The notes below the pieces were generated by a model that searched no databases, had not been told where the DNA came from, and saw nothing but the letters and a program-made list of their open reading frames with translations. 64,000 nucleotides of DNA, from the NCBI RefSeq assembly GCF_032452875.1, contig NC_083880.1, forward strand, positions 52,774,829 to 52,838,828, given 5' to 3'. This document shows positions 37,726-47,877 of this stretch, piece by piece. The position numbers and the translations under genes are program-made. This DNA is from Bos javanicus (taxonomy: Eukaryota; Chordata; Mammalia; Artiodactyla; Bovidae). How positions within the stretch are numbered: the stretch's first letter is position 1; each line of letters starts with the position of its first letter.

Positions 37726-38369
37726 AAAAAGCAATTAATGTAACCCATTACATCAATAGGCTAAAGAAAAATCACATAATCAAATCAACAGGTGTAAAAA
37801 AGGCATTGGACCAAATGCAACACTCAATTCAAACCTTCCGTAAACCAAGAATAGAGGGGAATTTCCTCAACTTGATTTAAAAAACATCTACAAAATCCTA
37901 CAGACAGCATCATACTAACAGCTTTCCCACTAAGAACAAGAACAAAGCAAGGATCATACTATAAGCTTTCCCACTTCTTTTCAATATTGGAAGTTCTGGC
38001 TAATGCAAGAAGGGAAAAAAAAAAAAAAAGAAATATATACAGATTGGGAAGGAAGAAATAAAGCTATCTTTGTTCATAGATAACATTATTATTTATGCAG
38101 AAAATCTGGAAGAATCAGTCACAACAGCAGCAAACTCCTGGGACTAAGAATCTATTAGAGCAAAGTTGCAGGATTTAAAATTAATATAAAAGTCAATCAT
38201 TTTCTTATATACTTTCAATGAAAAGCTGAATTTGAAATTTTAAAACCCATATTATTTAATTCACCACCCTCCAAAATAAAATAGATAAAATTCTAAGAAA
38301 ATAATACAAGATCTATATAAGAAAAACTATAAAACTCTGATGAAGAAATCAAAGTACTAAATATAGGAC

Positions 38370-38643
38370 GGCTGCTGCTGCTAAGTCGCTTCAGTCGTGT
38401 CCGACTCTGTGCGACCCCATAGATGGCAGCCCACCAGGCTCCACCGTCCCTGGGATTCTCTAGGCAAGAACACTGGAGTGGGCTGCCATTTTCTTCTCCA
38501 ATGCATGAAAGTGAAAAGTGAAAGTGAAGTCGCTCAGTCGTGTCCGACTTTTCGCGACCCCATGGACTGCAGCCTACCAGGCTCCTCCATTCATGGGATT
38601 TTCCAGGCAAGAGTACTGGAGTGGGGTGCCATCACCTTCTCCA
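38370..38643 (-). mobile_element. Bov-A2 SINE dimer with target-site duplication
   Basis: Complete reverse dimer flanked by perfect 11-bp copies aaatataggac at 38359-38369 and 38644-38654. Confidence 0.93.
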
Positions 38644-40152
38644 AAATATAGGACACATAGTCCATATTTATGGATAAGAAGACTTAATACTGCCAAGATG
38701 TAAGTTCTTCCCAATTTGATCTGTAAATTCAAAGCAATTGCAATCAAAATCTCATTGAGTTATTTGGTCTATATCAACAAAATGATTCTAATGTTTATAC
38801 AGAGAGGGAAAGACCCAGAATAGCCAACACAGCATTGAAGAAGAACAGAGTCAAAGTACAGACACAACTCAACTTCAAGACTTGCTGTAAAGCTACACTT
38901 ATCAACACAACATGGTATTGCTGAAAGAATAGACAAATAGATCAGTGAAATGTAATAGAGAGCCCAGAAATAGACCCACATACATATGGGGTCTGTACAC
39001 AAAGCTAATCTTTGACAAAGGAGCAAAGACAAAACAATGGAGAAAAGATAGCATTTTCAACAAAAGAGTCTGAAACAACTGGACGTTCACATGTAAAAAA
39101 AGTGAATCTAAACACAGACTTTATACCTTTTACAAAAATTAACTCAAAATGAATCACAGACCTATATTAAAGATGTAAAATGCTAAAACTCCTAGAAGAT
39201 AACATAAGAGAAAGTCTAGATGACCCTGGGTTTGGCAATGGCTTTTTAGATACAACTCCAAAGGCATGATACATGAAGGAATTAATAAGCTGGACTTCAT
39301 CAAAATTAGTAGTTGCTCATCTACAAAAGACTATCAAGAGAATGAGAAAATGGCCACAGACATTAGTAGAAAATATTTGCAAATGATATATCTAATAAAG
39401 GACTATTATCCAAAATATACAAAGAACTCTTGAAACTCAGCCATAAGAAAATAAACACCCTGACTAAAATATTGGCCTAAGACATTTGCCAGACACTATA
39501 CCAGGGAAAATATATAGATGGTAAATACGCATATGAAAGGATACTCCACTTCATATGTCATCAGGGAAATGCAAGTTAAAACAATGAGTATATGGAGCAA
39601 CAGGAACTCTCATTCATTGTTGGTGGGAATGATTAGGTGTAGCTACTTTGGAAGAGAATTTAGCAGTTTCTTATAAAAATAAGTATACTGCTATCACATG
39701 ATCCAGCAATTAGGCTCTTTGGTATTTGTCTAAAAGAGTTGAAAACATATGTCCACACAAGACTCTGCCAATGGATGTTGACAGCAACTCTATTCATAAT
39801 TGCTGCAAGTTGGAAGTATCCAAGATGTCCTTCAGTGGAGCACATCTAGACAAAGGAATATTATTCAGCAGTAAAAATAAGTTAGCTATCAAGTCATGAA
39901 AACACATAGAGGAAACTTAAATGTGTATTACTAAGTGAAAGAAGCAGAGCTGACAAAACTACCTATTGTATGATTCCAACCATATGGCATTCTGAAAAAG
40001 GGCAAACTATGGAGACAGTGGTTGCCAGCCATTAGAAGAGATGGAGGGAGCACAGAGGATATTTTGGACAGTGAAACTACTGTGGTACTACAGTAGTAGA
40101 CTGTACCACTGTATTATAAAATTATCTGAACCCATAGAATGTACAACAGCAA

Positions 40153-40629
40153 GTTCAGTTCAGTTCAGTCGCTCAGTCGTGTCCGACTCTTTGCGACTCT
40201 ATGAACCGCAGCACACCAGGCCTCCCTGTCCATCACCAACTCCTGGAGTCCACCCAAACACATGTCCATTGAGTCGATGATGCCATCCAGCCATCTCATC
40301 CTCTGTCATCCCCTTCTCCTCCTGCTCCCAATCCCTCCCAGCATCAGGGTCTTTTCAAATGAGTCAGCTCTTGGCACCAGGTGACCAAAGTATTGGAGTT
40401 TCAGCTTTAGCATCAGTCCTTCCAATGAACACCCAGGACTGATCTCCTTTAGGATGGACTGATTGGATCTCCTTGCAGTCCAAGGGACTCAAGATTCTTC
40501 TCCAACACCACAGTTCAAAAGCATCAATTCTTTGGCACTCGACTTTTTTTATAGTCCAACTCTCAAATCCATACATGACCAAAGGAAAAACCATAGCCTT
40601 GACTAGATGAACCTTTGTTGGCAAAGTAA
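40153..40629 (-). mobile_element. 5'-truncated BovB LINE
   Basis: agttcagttcagttcagtcg tail end, through catagccttgactagatgaa to ttggcaaagtaa. It is inserted in the L1 3' UTR, which resumes at gtgaatcttaatg. Confidence 0.9.
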
Positions 40630-41273
40630 GGGTGAATCTTAATGAAACAATGGTCTTCTGTTGATAATGATGTGTCAAAATAGGCTCATCAATTGTAACA
40701 AATGTACTATTCTAGTTGTTGTTCAGTTGATTAGCCATGTACAACTCTTTGTGACCCCATGAACTGCAGCACACCAGACTTCCCTGTTCTTTGCCATCTC
40801 CAAGAGCTTACTCAAACTCATGTTCGTTGAGTTGGTGATGCCATCCAACCATCTCATCCTCAGTCATCCCCTTCTCTTTCTGCCATCGTTCCAAGCATCA
40901 GGGTATTTTCTAATGAGTCAGCTCTTTGCATCTAGTGGCCCAAGTACTGGAGCTTCAGCTTCAACATCAGTCCTTCCAATGAATATTCAGGGTGGATTTC
41001 CTTTAGGACTGACAGGTTTGATCTTCTTGCAGTCCAAGGGATTCTCAAGAGTCTTCTCCAACACCACAGTTCAAAAGTATTAATTCTTCCGCACTCAGCC
41101 TTATTTATGGTCCAACTCTCACATCCATAAATGACTACTGGAAAAACCATAACTTTGACTATACAGACCTTTGTTGGAAAAGTAATGTCTCTGTTTTTTA
41201 GTATTTTTTAATGTCTAGGTTTGTCATAGCTTCTCTTCTAAGGAGAAAGCATCTTTTACTTTAATGACTGCAG

Positions 41274-41912
41274 TCACCATCCACAGTGATTTTTGGAGCC
41301 CAAGAAACTAAAATCTGTCACTGTATCCCCATCTATTTGCCATGAAGTGAAGGGACCAGATGTCATGATATTCACTTTTTTAATGTTGAGTTTTAAGCCA
41401 GCTTTTTCACTCTCCTCTTTCACTTTCGTCAAGAGGCTCTTTAGTTTCTCTTTGTTTTCTGCCATAAAGGTGGTGTCATCTGCACATCTGAGGTTATTGA
41501 CATTTCTCCCAGCAATCTTGATTCCAGCTTGTACTTCAGCCAGTCCAGCATTTCCCATGATGTGCCCTGCATGGAGGTTAAATAAGCAGGGTGACAATAT
41601 ACAGGCTTGACGTATTGCTTTCCCAAATTTGAACTAGTCTGTTGTTCCATGTTGGGTTCTAATTATTGCTTCTTGACCTGCATAAAGTTTTCTCAGGAGG
41701 CAGGTAAGGTGGTTTGGTATTCCTATCTCTTTAACAGTTTTCCACAGTTTGTCATGATCCACACAGTCAAAGGTTGTAGCATGGCCAATGAAGCAAATGT
41801 TTTTCTGGAATTCCCTTGATTTTTCTATGATCCAATGCACATTGGCAATTTGATCTCCGGTTCTTCTGCTTTTTATAAATCCAGTTTGAACATCTGGAAG
41901 TTCTTGGTTCAC
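41274..41912 (-). pseudogene. BovB reverse-transcriptase remnant
   Basis: Two overlapping minus-strand frames cover the palm domain. The first (41634-41912) has FIKSRRTGDQIANVHW and LRKLYAGQEA. The second (41274-41597) has GIKIAGRNVNNLRCADDTTF and SLLTKVKEESEKAGLKLNIK. The active-site YADD is CADD at 41475-41486, and the frames are out of register. Confidence 0.8.
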
Positions 41913-43121
41913 ATGCTGTTGAAGCCTAGCTTGGAGAATTTTGAGAATTACTTTGCTAGCATGTGAGATAAATACAATTGTGTGTTAGTTTGAACATTCT
42001 TTGACATTGCCTTTCATTGGGACTGGAATGAAAACTGACCTTTTCCAGTCCTGTGGCCACTGCTGAGTTTTCCAAATTTGTTGGCATATTGAGTGCAACT
42101 CTTTCATAGCATCATCTTTTAAGATTTGAAATAGTCCAGCTGGAATTCCATCACCTTCACTTGCTTTGTTTGTAGTGATACTTCCTAACGCCCACTTGAC
42201 TTCTCACTCCAGGATGTCTGACTCTAGCTGAGTGATCATCATATTTATCAAGATCTTTTTGATCTTTAAAAAGATCATCAAGATCTTTTTTGTATAGTTC
42301 TTCTGTGTATTCTTGCCACCTCTTCTTAATATCTTCTGCTTCTGTTAGGTCCATACCATTTCTGTCCTTTATTGTGCCCATTTTTGCATGAAATGTTCCC
42401 TTGGTATCTCTCATTTTCTTGAAGAGATTTCTAGTCTTTTCCATTCTATTGTTTTCCTCTATTTCTTTGCACTGATCACTGAGGAAGGCTTTCTTATCTC
42501 TCCTTGCTATTCTTTGGAACTCTGCATTCAGATGGTATATCTTTCCTTTTCTCCTTTGCCTTTTGCTTCTCTTCTTTTTTTAAGCTATCTGTAAGGCCTC
42601 CTCAGACAACCATTTTGCCTTTTAGAGTTTCTTTTTCTTGGGGATGTTTTTGATCACCACTTCCTGTATAAAGTTATGAACCTCCATCCATAGTTCTTTA
42701 AGCCCTCTGTCTATCAGATCTAATCCCTTCAGTCTATTTGTCACTTCTGCTGTATAATATTAAAGGATTTTATTTAGGTCATACCTGAATGGCCTAGTGG
42801 TTTTTGCTACTTTCTTCAATTTAAGTCTAATTTTGCAATAAGGAGTTCATGATCTGAGCCACATGAGTTCATGAGCTGAGCTGATCTGAGTCAGTTCCTG
42901 GTCTTGTTTTTGCTGACTGTATAGAACTTCTCCATCCTTGACTGCAAAGAATATAATCAATCTGATTTTGGTATTGATCATCTGGTGATGTCCATGTCTA
43001 CAGTCATCTTCTATGTTTTTGGAAGAGGGTGTTTGCTATGACCAGTGCATTCTTTTGGCAAAACTCTGTTAACCTTTGCCCTGCTTCATTTTGTATTCCA
43101 AGGCCAAACTTGCCTGTTACT

Positions 43122-43514
43122 TCAGGTATCTCTTGTTTTTCTACTTTTGCTTTCCAGTCCCCTATGATGAAAAAGATGTCTTGTTTTTGGTGTTAGTTCT
43201 AGAAGGTCTTTAAGGTCTTCATAGAACTGTTCAACTTCAGCTTTTCCTGCACTCGTGGTTGGGGTATAGACTTGGATTACTGTGATATTGAATGGTTTGC
43301 CTTGGAAATGAACAGAGATCATCCTGTCTTTTTTGAGATTGCACCCAAGTACTGTATTTTGGACTCTTTTGTTGACTATGAGGGCTACTCCATTTCTCCT
43401 AAGGGATTCTTGTCCACAGTAGTAGATATAATGGTCATCTGAATTAAATTCACCCATTCCGGTCATCCATTTTAGTTCACTAATTCCTAAAAGGTTGATG
43501 TTCACTCTTGCCAT
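43122..43514 (-). pseudogene. BovB endonuclease remnant
   Basis: A 130-residue open stretch matching the BovB apurinic-type endonuclease: ARVNINLLGISELKW at the start, YCGQESLRRNGVALIVNK in the middle and FNITVIQVYTPTTSAGKAE after it. It shifts frame after the LLELTPKT region. This enzyme nicks target DNA for reverse transcription. It is not functional here. Confidence 0.8.
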
Positions 43515-43950
43515 TCTCCTATTTGGCCACTTCCAATTTACCTTGATTCATGGACCTAACATTCCAGATTCCTGTGCAATATTGTTTACAGCAATGGACT
43601 TTGCTTCCATCACCAGTCACATCCACAACTGGGTTTTGTTTCCACTTTGACTCAGCCTCTTCATTCATTCTGGAACTATTTCTTTGCTCTTCTCCAGTAG
43701 CATATTGGGCAACTGCTGACCTGGGTGTTCACCTTCAGTTCATATCATTTTGCCTTTTCATGCTGTTCATGGGGTTCTCAAGGCAAGAATGCTAAAGTGG
43801 TTTACCACTTCAGTAGGAATATTTATAATGGGGGAGGCTATGCATATGTGGGAGCAGGGGATATGTGAGAAATGTCTGTACCTTTTGTTCAATTTTGCCA
43901 TGAATCTAAAACTACTCTAAAAGATAAAATCTATTTAAAGAGAAAGAGAA

Positions 43951-44749
43951 AGAACAAAAATAAGAATAATAGTGATTGCTACTCAAGAATGGTATATAGG
44001 ATTCAGTAAGATAATGGATGTGAAATATTGAGCACAATATCTGGCACATAAAAAGCACTCAATAGATTTTCAAAAATCCTTAGAACAGTAACTTACAGAT
44101 TTACCCTCTCAATGAAGGTTAGATATTACATTTTTTTTTAGTGATTCCAATTGGTCACTTCATTCATTCATTCATTTATTCATCTACAATATCATTCACT
44201 TCTTTGGTCTTTAGTGAATATCTATGAGTACTTCATCTACACCAGACACTGCTTAGCGTGGAGGATGCAGGGCTAAAGGAAACCTGGTTTTCGCCCATGA
44301 CACGTACTAGTCTAAGATGGGGAGAGATGACCCAGATGACTTTAAGCCAGGTGGTCTAAAAAGACACAGTGAAGGGAGCCATAGATGAAGGAGAGGCCAA
44401 CTGTGTTTGGGTGCAGCAAGTTGGGAGGGAAATGGAGAAGGTTTCTCAGAAGAGGAGAGCACATAAATGTATTCATGGAAATGGAAAAAAATGGATCCTT
44501 TCCTGTATAACAAACAGCAGGAAAACATACTGATAAAACAGCCACCTGCTCTGTGGCTGGTTAGGCTCCTGAGCAGTTCCTGCTGGTGTTCACTCCAATT
44601 TCAATTTCTTCAATAGATATAGAGAATATTTACTTTTCTTGAATGAATTTTGATAGTTTGTGTCTTTGAAGCAATTCATTTTATCTAAGTTGCCTGATTT
44701 ATTGACAAAACGTTGTTCACATATGCCTCCATATCCTTTAAATAGCTGT
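43951..44749. other. Mostly unique sequence
   Basis: No gene. Short CATT repeats at about 44160-44182 and a possible MIR tail near 44000-44080. Confidence 0.5.
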
Positions 44750-44761
44750 AGCTTTTCTCAT

Positions 44762-45040
44762 CGGAGAAGGCAATGGCACCCCACTCCAGTACTCTTGCCT
44801 GGAAAATCCCATGGACGGAGGAGCCTGGTAGGCTGCAGTCCATGGGGTCGCTAAGAGTCGGACACGACTGAGCGACTTCCCTTTCACTTTTCACTTTCAT
44901 GCACTGGAGGAGGAAATGGCAACCCACTCCAGTGTTCTTGTCTGGAGAATCCCAGGGACGGCAGAGCCTGGTGGGCTGCCGTCTATGGGGTCGCACAGAG
45001 TCGGACACGATTGAAGTGACTTAGCAGTAGCAGCAGCAGC
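44762..45040 (+). mobile_element. Complete Bov-A2 SINE dimer with target-site duplication
   Basis: Both monomers, the linker and the CAG tail are present. Flanked by perfect 12-bp copies agcttttctcat at 44750-44761 and 45041-45052. The body is close to consensus, so this is a young insertion. Confidence 0.95.
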
Positions 45041-45052
45041 AGCTTTTCTCAT

Positions 45053-47234
45053 GATATTTGTAATTTGTATATTGTTTAATTTTTCCCAGTCAGTTTGGCT
45101 AGAAATATATCAGTGTGATTCATTTCAAAAAAACCCACTTTTAGCTTCACTGGACAATAGGATGTTTGCAGAAATAAAATGTATAATTTAAACTTTTGAC
45201 TTTCAGATTGTCCCCTTGATGGGAAAGAGGGTACCCATTGGTTTGCCTTTTCTTCCTTCCTGCTGGACAGCCTGTGGCTTTTGCCTTCAGCTGTAACAGT
45301 CACCTGGAACCGGTAGGTGGAAGCTACACGTGGAGGATGACAGTGAGGTAAGACGAGGAAGCCTGTGTCCCCCTAACTGTTTCCCTTGGCTCTTATACAA
45401 GAGAAATTAATGCCCATCCTGTTTAGGACCCTGGCAGTTTGGGTTTCCCTGCTGTGGTTGCTAAGCATAGATCCTATCCAACAGAGCAAGACCACCTAAT
45501 TTTGGGGTTCAGCCAGCAGACCCACTGCATCTCACACTTCACTACCACCTCTAACTTTAAGTCTACCAGAAATAAATGTGGTGCTGTGGCATTGGCCTGC
45601 TATTATGTTGTTTTATTGTTAAATTCTTCAGAAGCCAAGTTGCAGAGGGGTATTTAGCTATAGCTCTAAGACACATGTGCTTGGGGTTGATTAGAAATTC
45701 TACATGGACTTTTCCCATCATACCTTAGGAGATTTCCCTGAGGATGGAAACCCAAAGGCAGGGTCATGCTCTTGTTGGTTTTTCATCTCCCTGGAGAGAG
45801 ACTGGCAGAAAGGATGCGCTCAGGAGACACTGGCTGATGCTTGATAGAGTTAAGGTCTGAGACAGGCCTCATGGAGATGGGAGGAAATGGAAACCTCTGG
45901 ATTTCCTTGTTTCTGATAGAAACCAGAGCAGAAGTATGTCTATTTAACCCTTCCCCTCCTCACTCTGAACTGGAGCCCAGCCCCAAGGGGCACTTGAGAG
46001 AGGGGCAAAGCTTCAGGAGATGAGATGAGCTTCCCCATCCACAGCTCGGAGCCTGCTGTCCTGCAGAGAATGGGAGGCCCAGCTGCATTCAGACACCAGA
46101 AACAGACCCTGGTCAGAGCTCCTTGACACCAGGAGCAAACATGGACACAGATTCTGACGCTGACTGCCCACCTGGGGAACTTGAATTGGGCAGCTGAGGC
46201 TGGACCAGGTTGAGACGAGAAGGGGGAGAGGAGGCAGCTGGGGCAGGGCAGTGGAGCCCATGAATGGAACTGGCCTCAAGCCATCACTATAAGACCGCAC
46301 TTCAGTGCACTTAGAGGTAGGGCAGAACTCGGGGGGCCCAAATCTGGGGGGACACACAGTGCAGAAAGTCTGCATTTACACACCAGCCATGTGGTGGGCT
46401 TCCATGGCCATACTACATCAGCACCAGTGAAATGGAACTTTATGGTTTTTCTCTAAACTTCCTCTCTCCCTGCTCCAACTCTAATGGATCAAGCAACAAA
46501 AGAAGAAGGAGGAAGTAAGAAGAAGGCATGGACAGTGCTTCCTACAAGCCTGGGTCAGGCCTGAGTTGAGAATAAGGAAGAAACTTTGAGCTGGATGTGA
46601 GGCTGAAGCTTCTGTTTAGATGGGACTGGTCCCTTATGTCCCAACAGTGAGCCATGATCGCCAAAATGAGGTTAGTCAGCACCGGTGACGGAAGGCTATG
46701 GGATCTTCTTGGGGTGATTTCAAGGGGCACAAACTGAGGAACCACGAGAGCATGTGTGAAGGTAGAGAAGGTTCCTGTGGAGTTAGCATTGCTTTGGCTG
46801 CAAGAGGAGGAGTGTGGCACAAGTTGGGGCAAGCCCAGTGTGAGCAGAGGCTGGGCCACCACCCACAGCTGCTCTGCAGAAGGTTCCAGTGAAGACTGAA
46901 GTCCCTTCTCACTCTGATGCCCATAGAGGGTCCTGGAAGGGTTCACTTCGCCCTACAATGTCTGAACCTGCCTAGACAAGTCACTCCCTCCCAAGGCAGT
47001 CAATCTATTTTTGGACATCATCCTAGTGCAGTTTCCTAAACTGACTTGAAGTGTCTCTCTAGTTTTGCACCTGGAGCCACAGGGAACCAGCCCACTCCTT
47101 TTGGATATTGGAATGTGGAGAACACGGCTTCCCCAATGCCATCCCTCCTCCAGAAAGATATGGCCCCAGCCCCACTGTCTCCTTTTCCACCACCTTAGGC
47201 AAAGCAGCAGTCTTGTAGAGTCAGTGCTGTGTGA
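45053..47234. other. Unique 3' flank of TGM3
   Basis: About 2.2 kb with no repeat or gene that I recognise. The longest open stretch (46542-46946, minus) shows no known motif. Confidence 0.55.
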
Positions 47235-47729
47235 TCACACTCTTTTTAACATTTATTTTGAGGGTAGTTGTGAGTGTCACAATGGATGGCTAACCATCAT
47301 CCCCCCCACCTCCACAATGACCCAGGGGAGGAGCAGGAAAGTGCCAACTGCAGGCTGGGGATCAGCACACAGTCCAGACCGTCTTCTCCCCCAGTATCCA
47401 TTTGGAGAGTTGCTAGGTCAGGTGCCACTCCGTGCCCACAACACTGAGGGTATGAGGGCTGAGCAGGGGCATGGGGCTCACACACTAGGCAGCATTGGGG
47501 AGAAGCTCAGGGAACGTGCAAAAGTGATCAAGTGATGGGCCAGGGTGGAACCAGCCCAGCCTGGGAGCGAGGCAGGGGTGTGTGCTGGAGGCTGGAGTTC
47601 CGGACCCAGGCCGCCTTGGGGGACGGAGTGAGTTTCCCAGGCTGGATAGTGAGTATGGCAGGGGCTCACTCCACAGGCAAGTCCTGCCTGCTGTGTGTTC
47701 CCAAGTTTGTATGGGGCCACCTGGGCCCT
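47235..47729 (-). other. TGM3: TGM3 3' UTR (approximate end)
   Basis: DNA downstream of the stop codon in transcript direction. It holds no recognised interspersed repeat and no further splice signal that I trust. The end is set by the poly(A) signal at 47252-47257, which gives a 3' UTR of about 0.5 kb. The cleavage site is inferred. Confidence 0.6.
47252..47257 (-). promoter_or_regulatory. Poly(A) signal AATAAA for TGM3
   Basis: The plus strand reads tttatt, so the transcript strand carries AATAAA about 475 nt past the stop codon. A GT-rich stretch follows within 30 nt on the transcript strand. It is the first canonical hexamer I noticed after the stop. Confidence 0.65.
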
Positions 47730-47877
47730 TCACTCAGCCACATCAACGGACAGCATGGCCTTGATCGCGGGGAACTTGTTGCAGGAGAAGTTGGCAAGGA
47801 GCTGCTTGGTGCCACTCCGGGTGGGCAGGATCTCAAAACGCACGCGGGACCGCTCTTTGGGACGCAGGGCTGGCACG
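47730..47877 (-). CDS. TGM3: TGM3 exon 13: last coding exon and stop
   Basis: The coding part of the last exon is 148 nt, with acceptor ccccatcag|CGT. It encodes VPALRPKERSRVRFEILP, then TRSGTKQLLANFSCNKFP and AIKAMLSVDVAE, followed by a TGA stop at 47730-47732. The terminal residues match human TGM3, not TGM6 or TGM2. The 3' UTR continues to lower coordinates. Confidence 0.94.

Larger units (their letters stand above)
40714..43800 (-). mobile_element. Nearly full-length BovB LINE
   Basis: A reverse copy of about 3.1 kb, close to full BovB length. Minus-strand pieces in order: an endonuclease (ARVNINLLGISELKWMTGMG and VALIVNKRVQNTV, 43122-43514), a linker (42157-42444), reverse transcriptase (QTGFIKSRRTGDQIANVHWI near 41850; NNLRCADDTTFM near 41475-41510) and a C-terminal part (VVIYGCESWTINKAECGRIN near 41090-41150). 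Stops and shifts split it. The flanks tactattctag and taccacttcag may be a decayed target-site duplication. Confidence 0.88.
35440..43950 (+). mobile_element. Old L1, plus orientation, split by L1, SINE and BovB insertions
   Basis: ORF2-like pieces begin near 35690. The endonuclease part follows, then FTGEFYQTFKEEIIPILYNL (37036) and reverse-transcriptase pieces to about 39900. The 3' UTR is in three parts (39900-40150, 40630-40713, 43800-43950) separated by two BovB insertions. The reverse-transcriptase motif region near 38070-38100 is degenerate. Inserts: 37350-37725, 38370-38643, 40153-40629, 40714-43800. Confidence 0.78.

Noticed and set aside
46542..46946. 134-codon minus-strand frame downstream of TGM3
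   Set aside because: No family resemblance, no splice or poly(A) context; GC-rich chance frame.
47065..47535. 156-codon plus-strand frame
   Set aside because: Antisense to the TGM3 3' UTR, no recognised motif and no start context.
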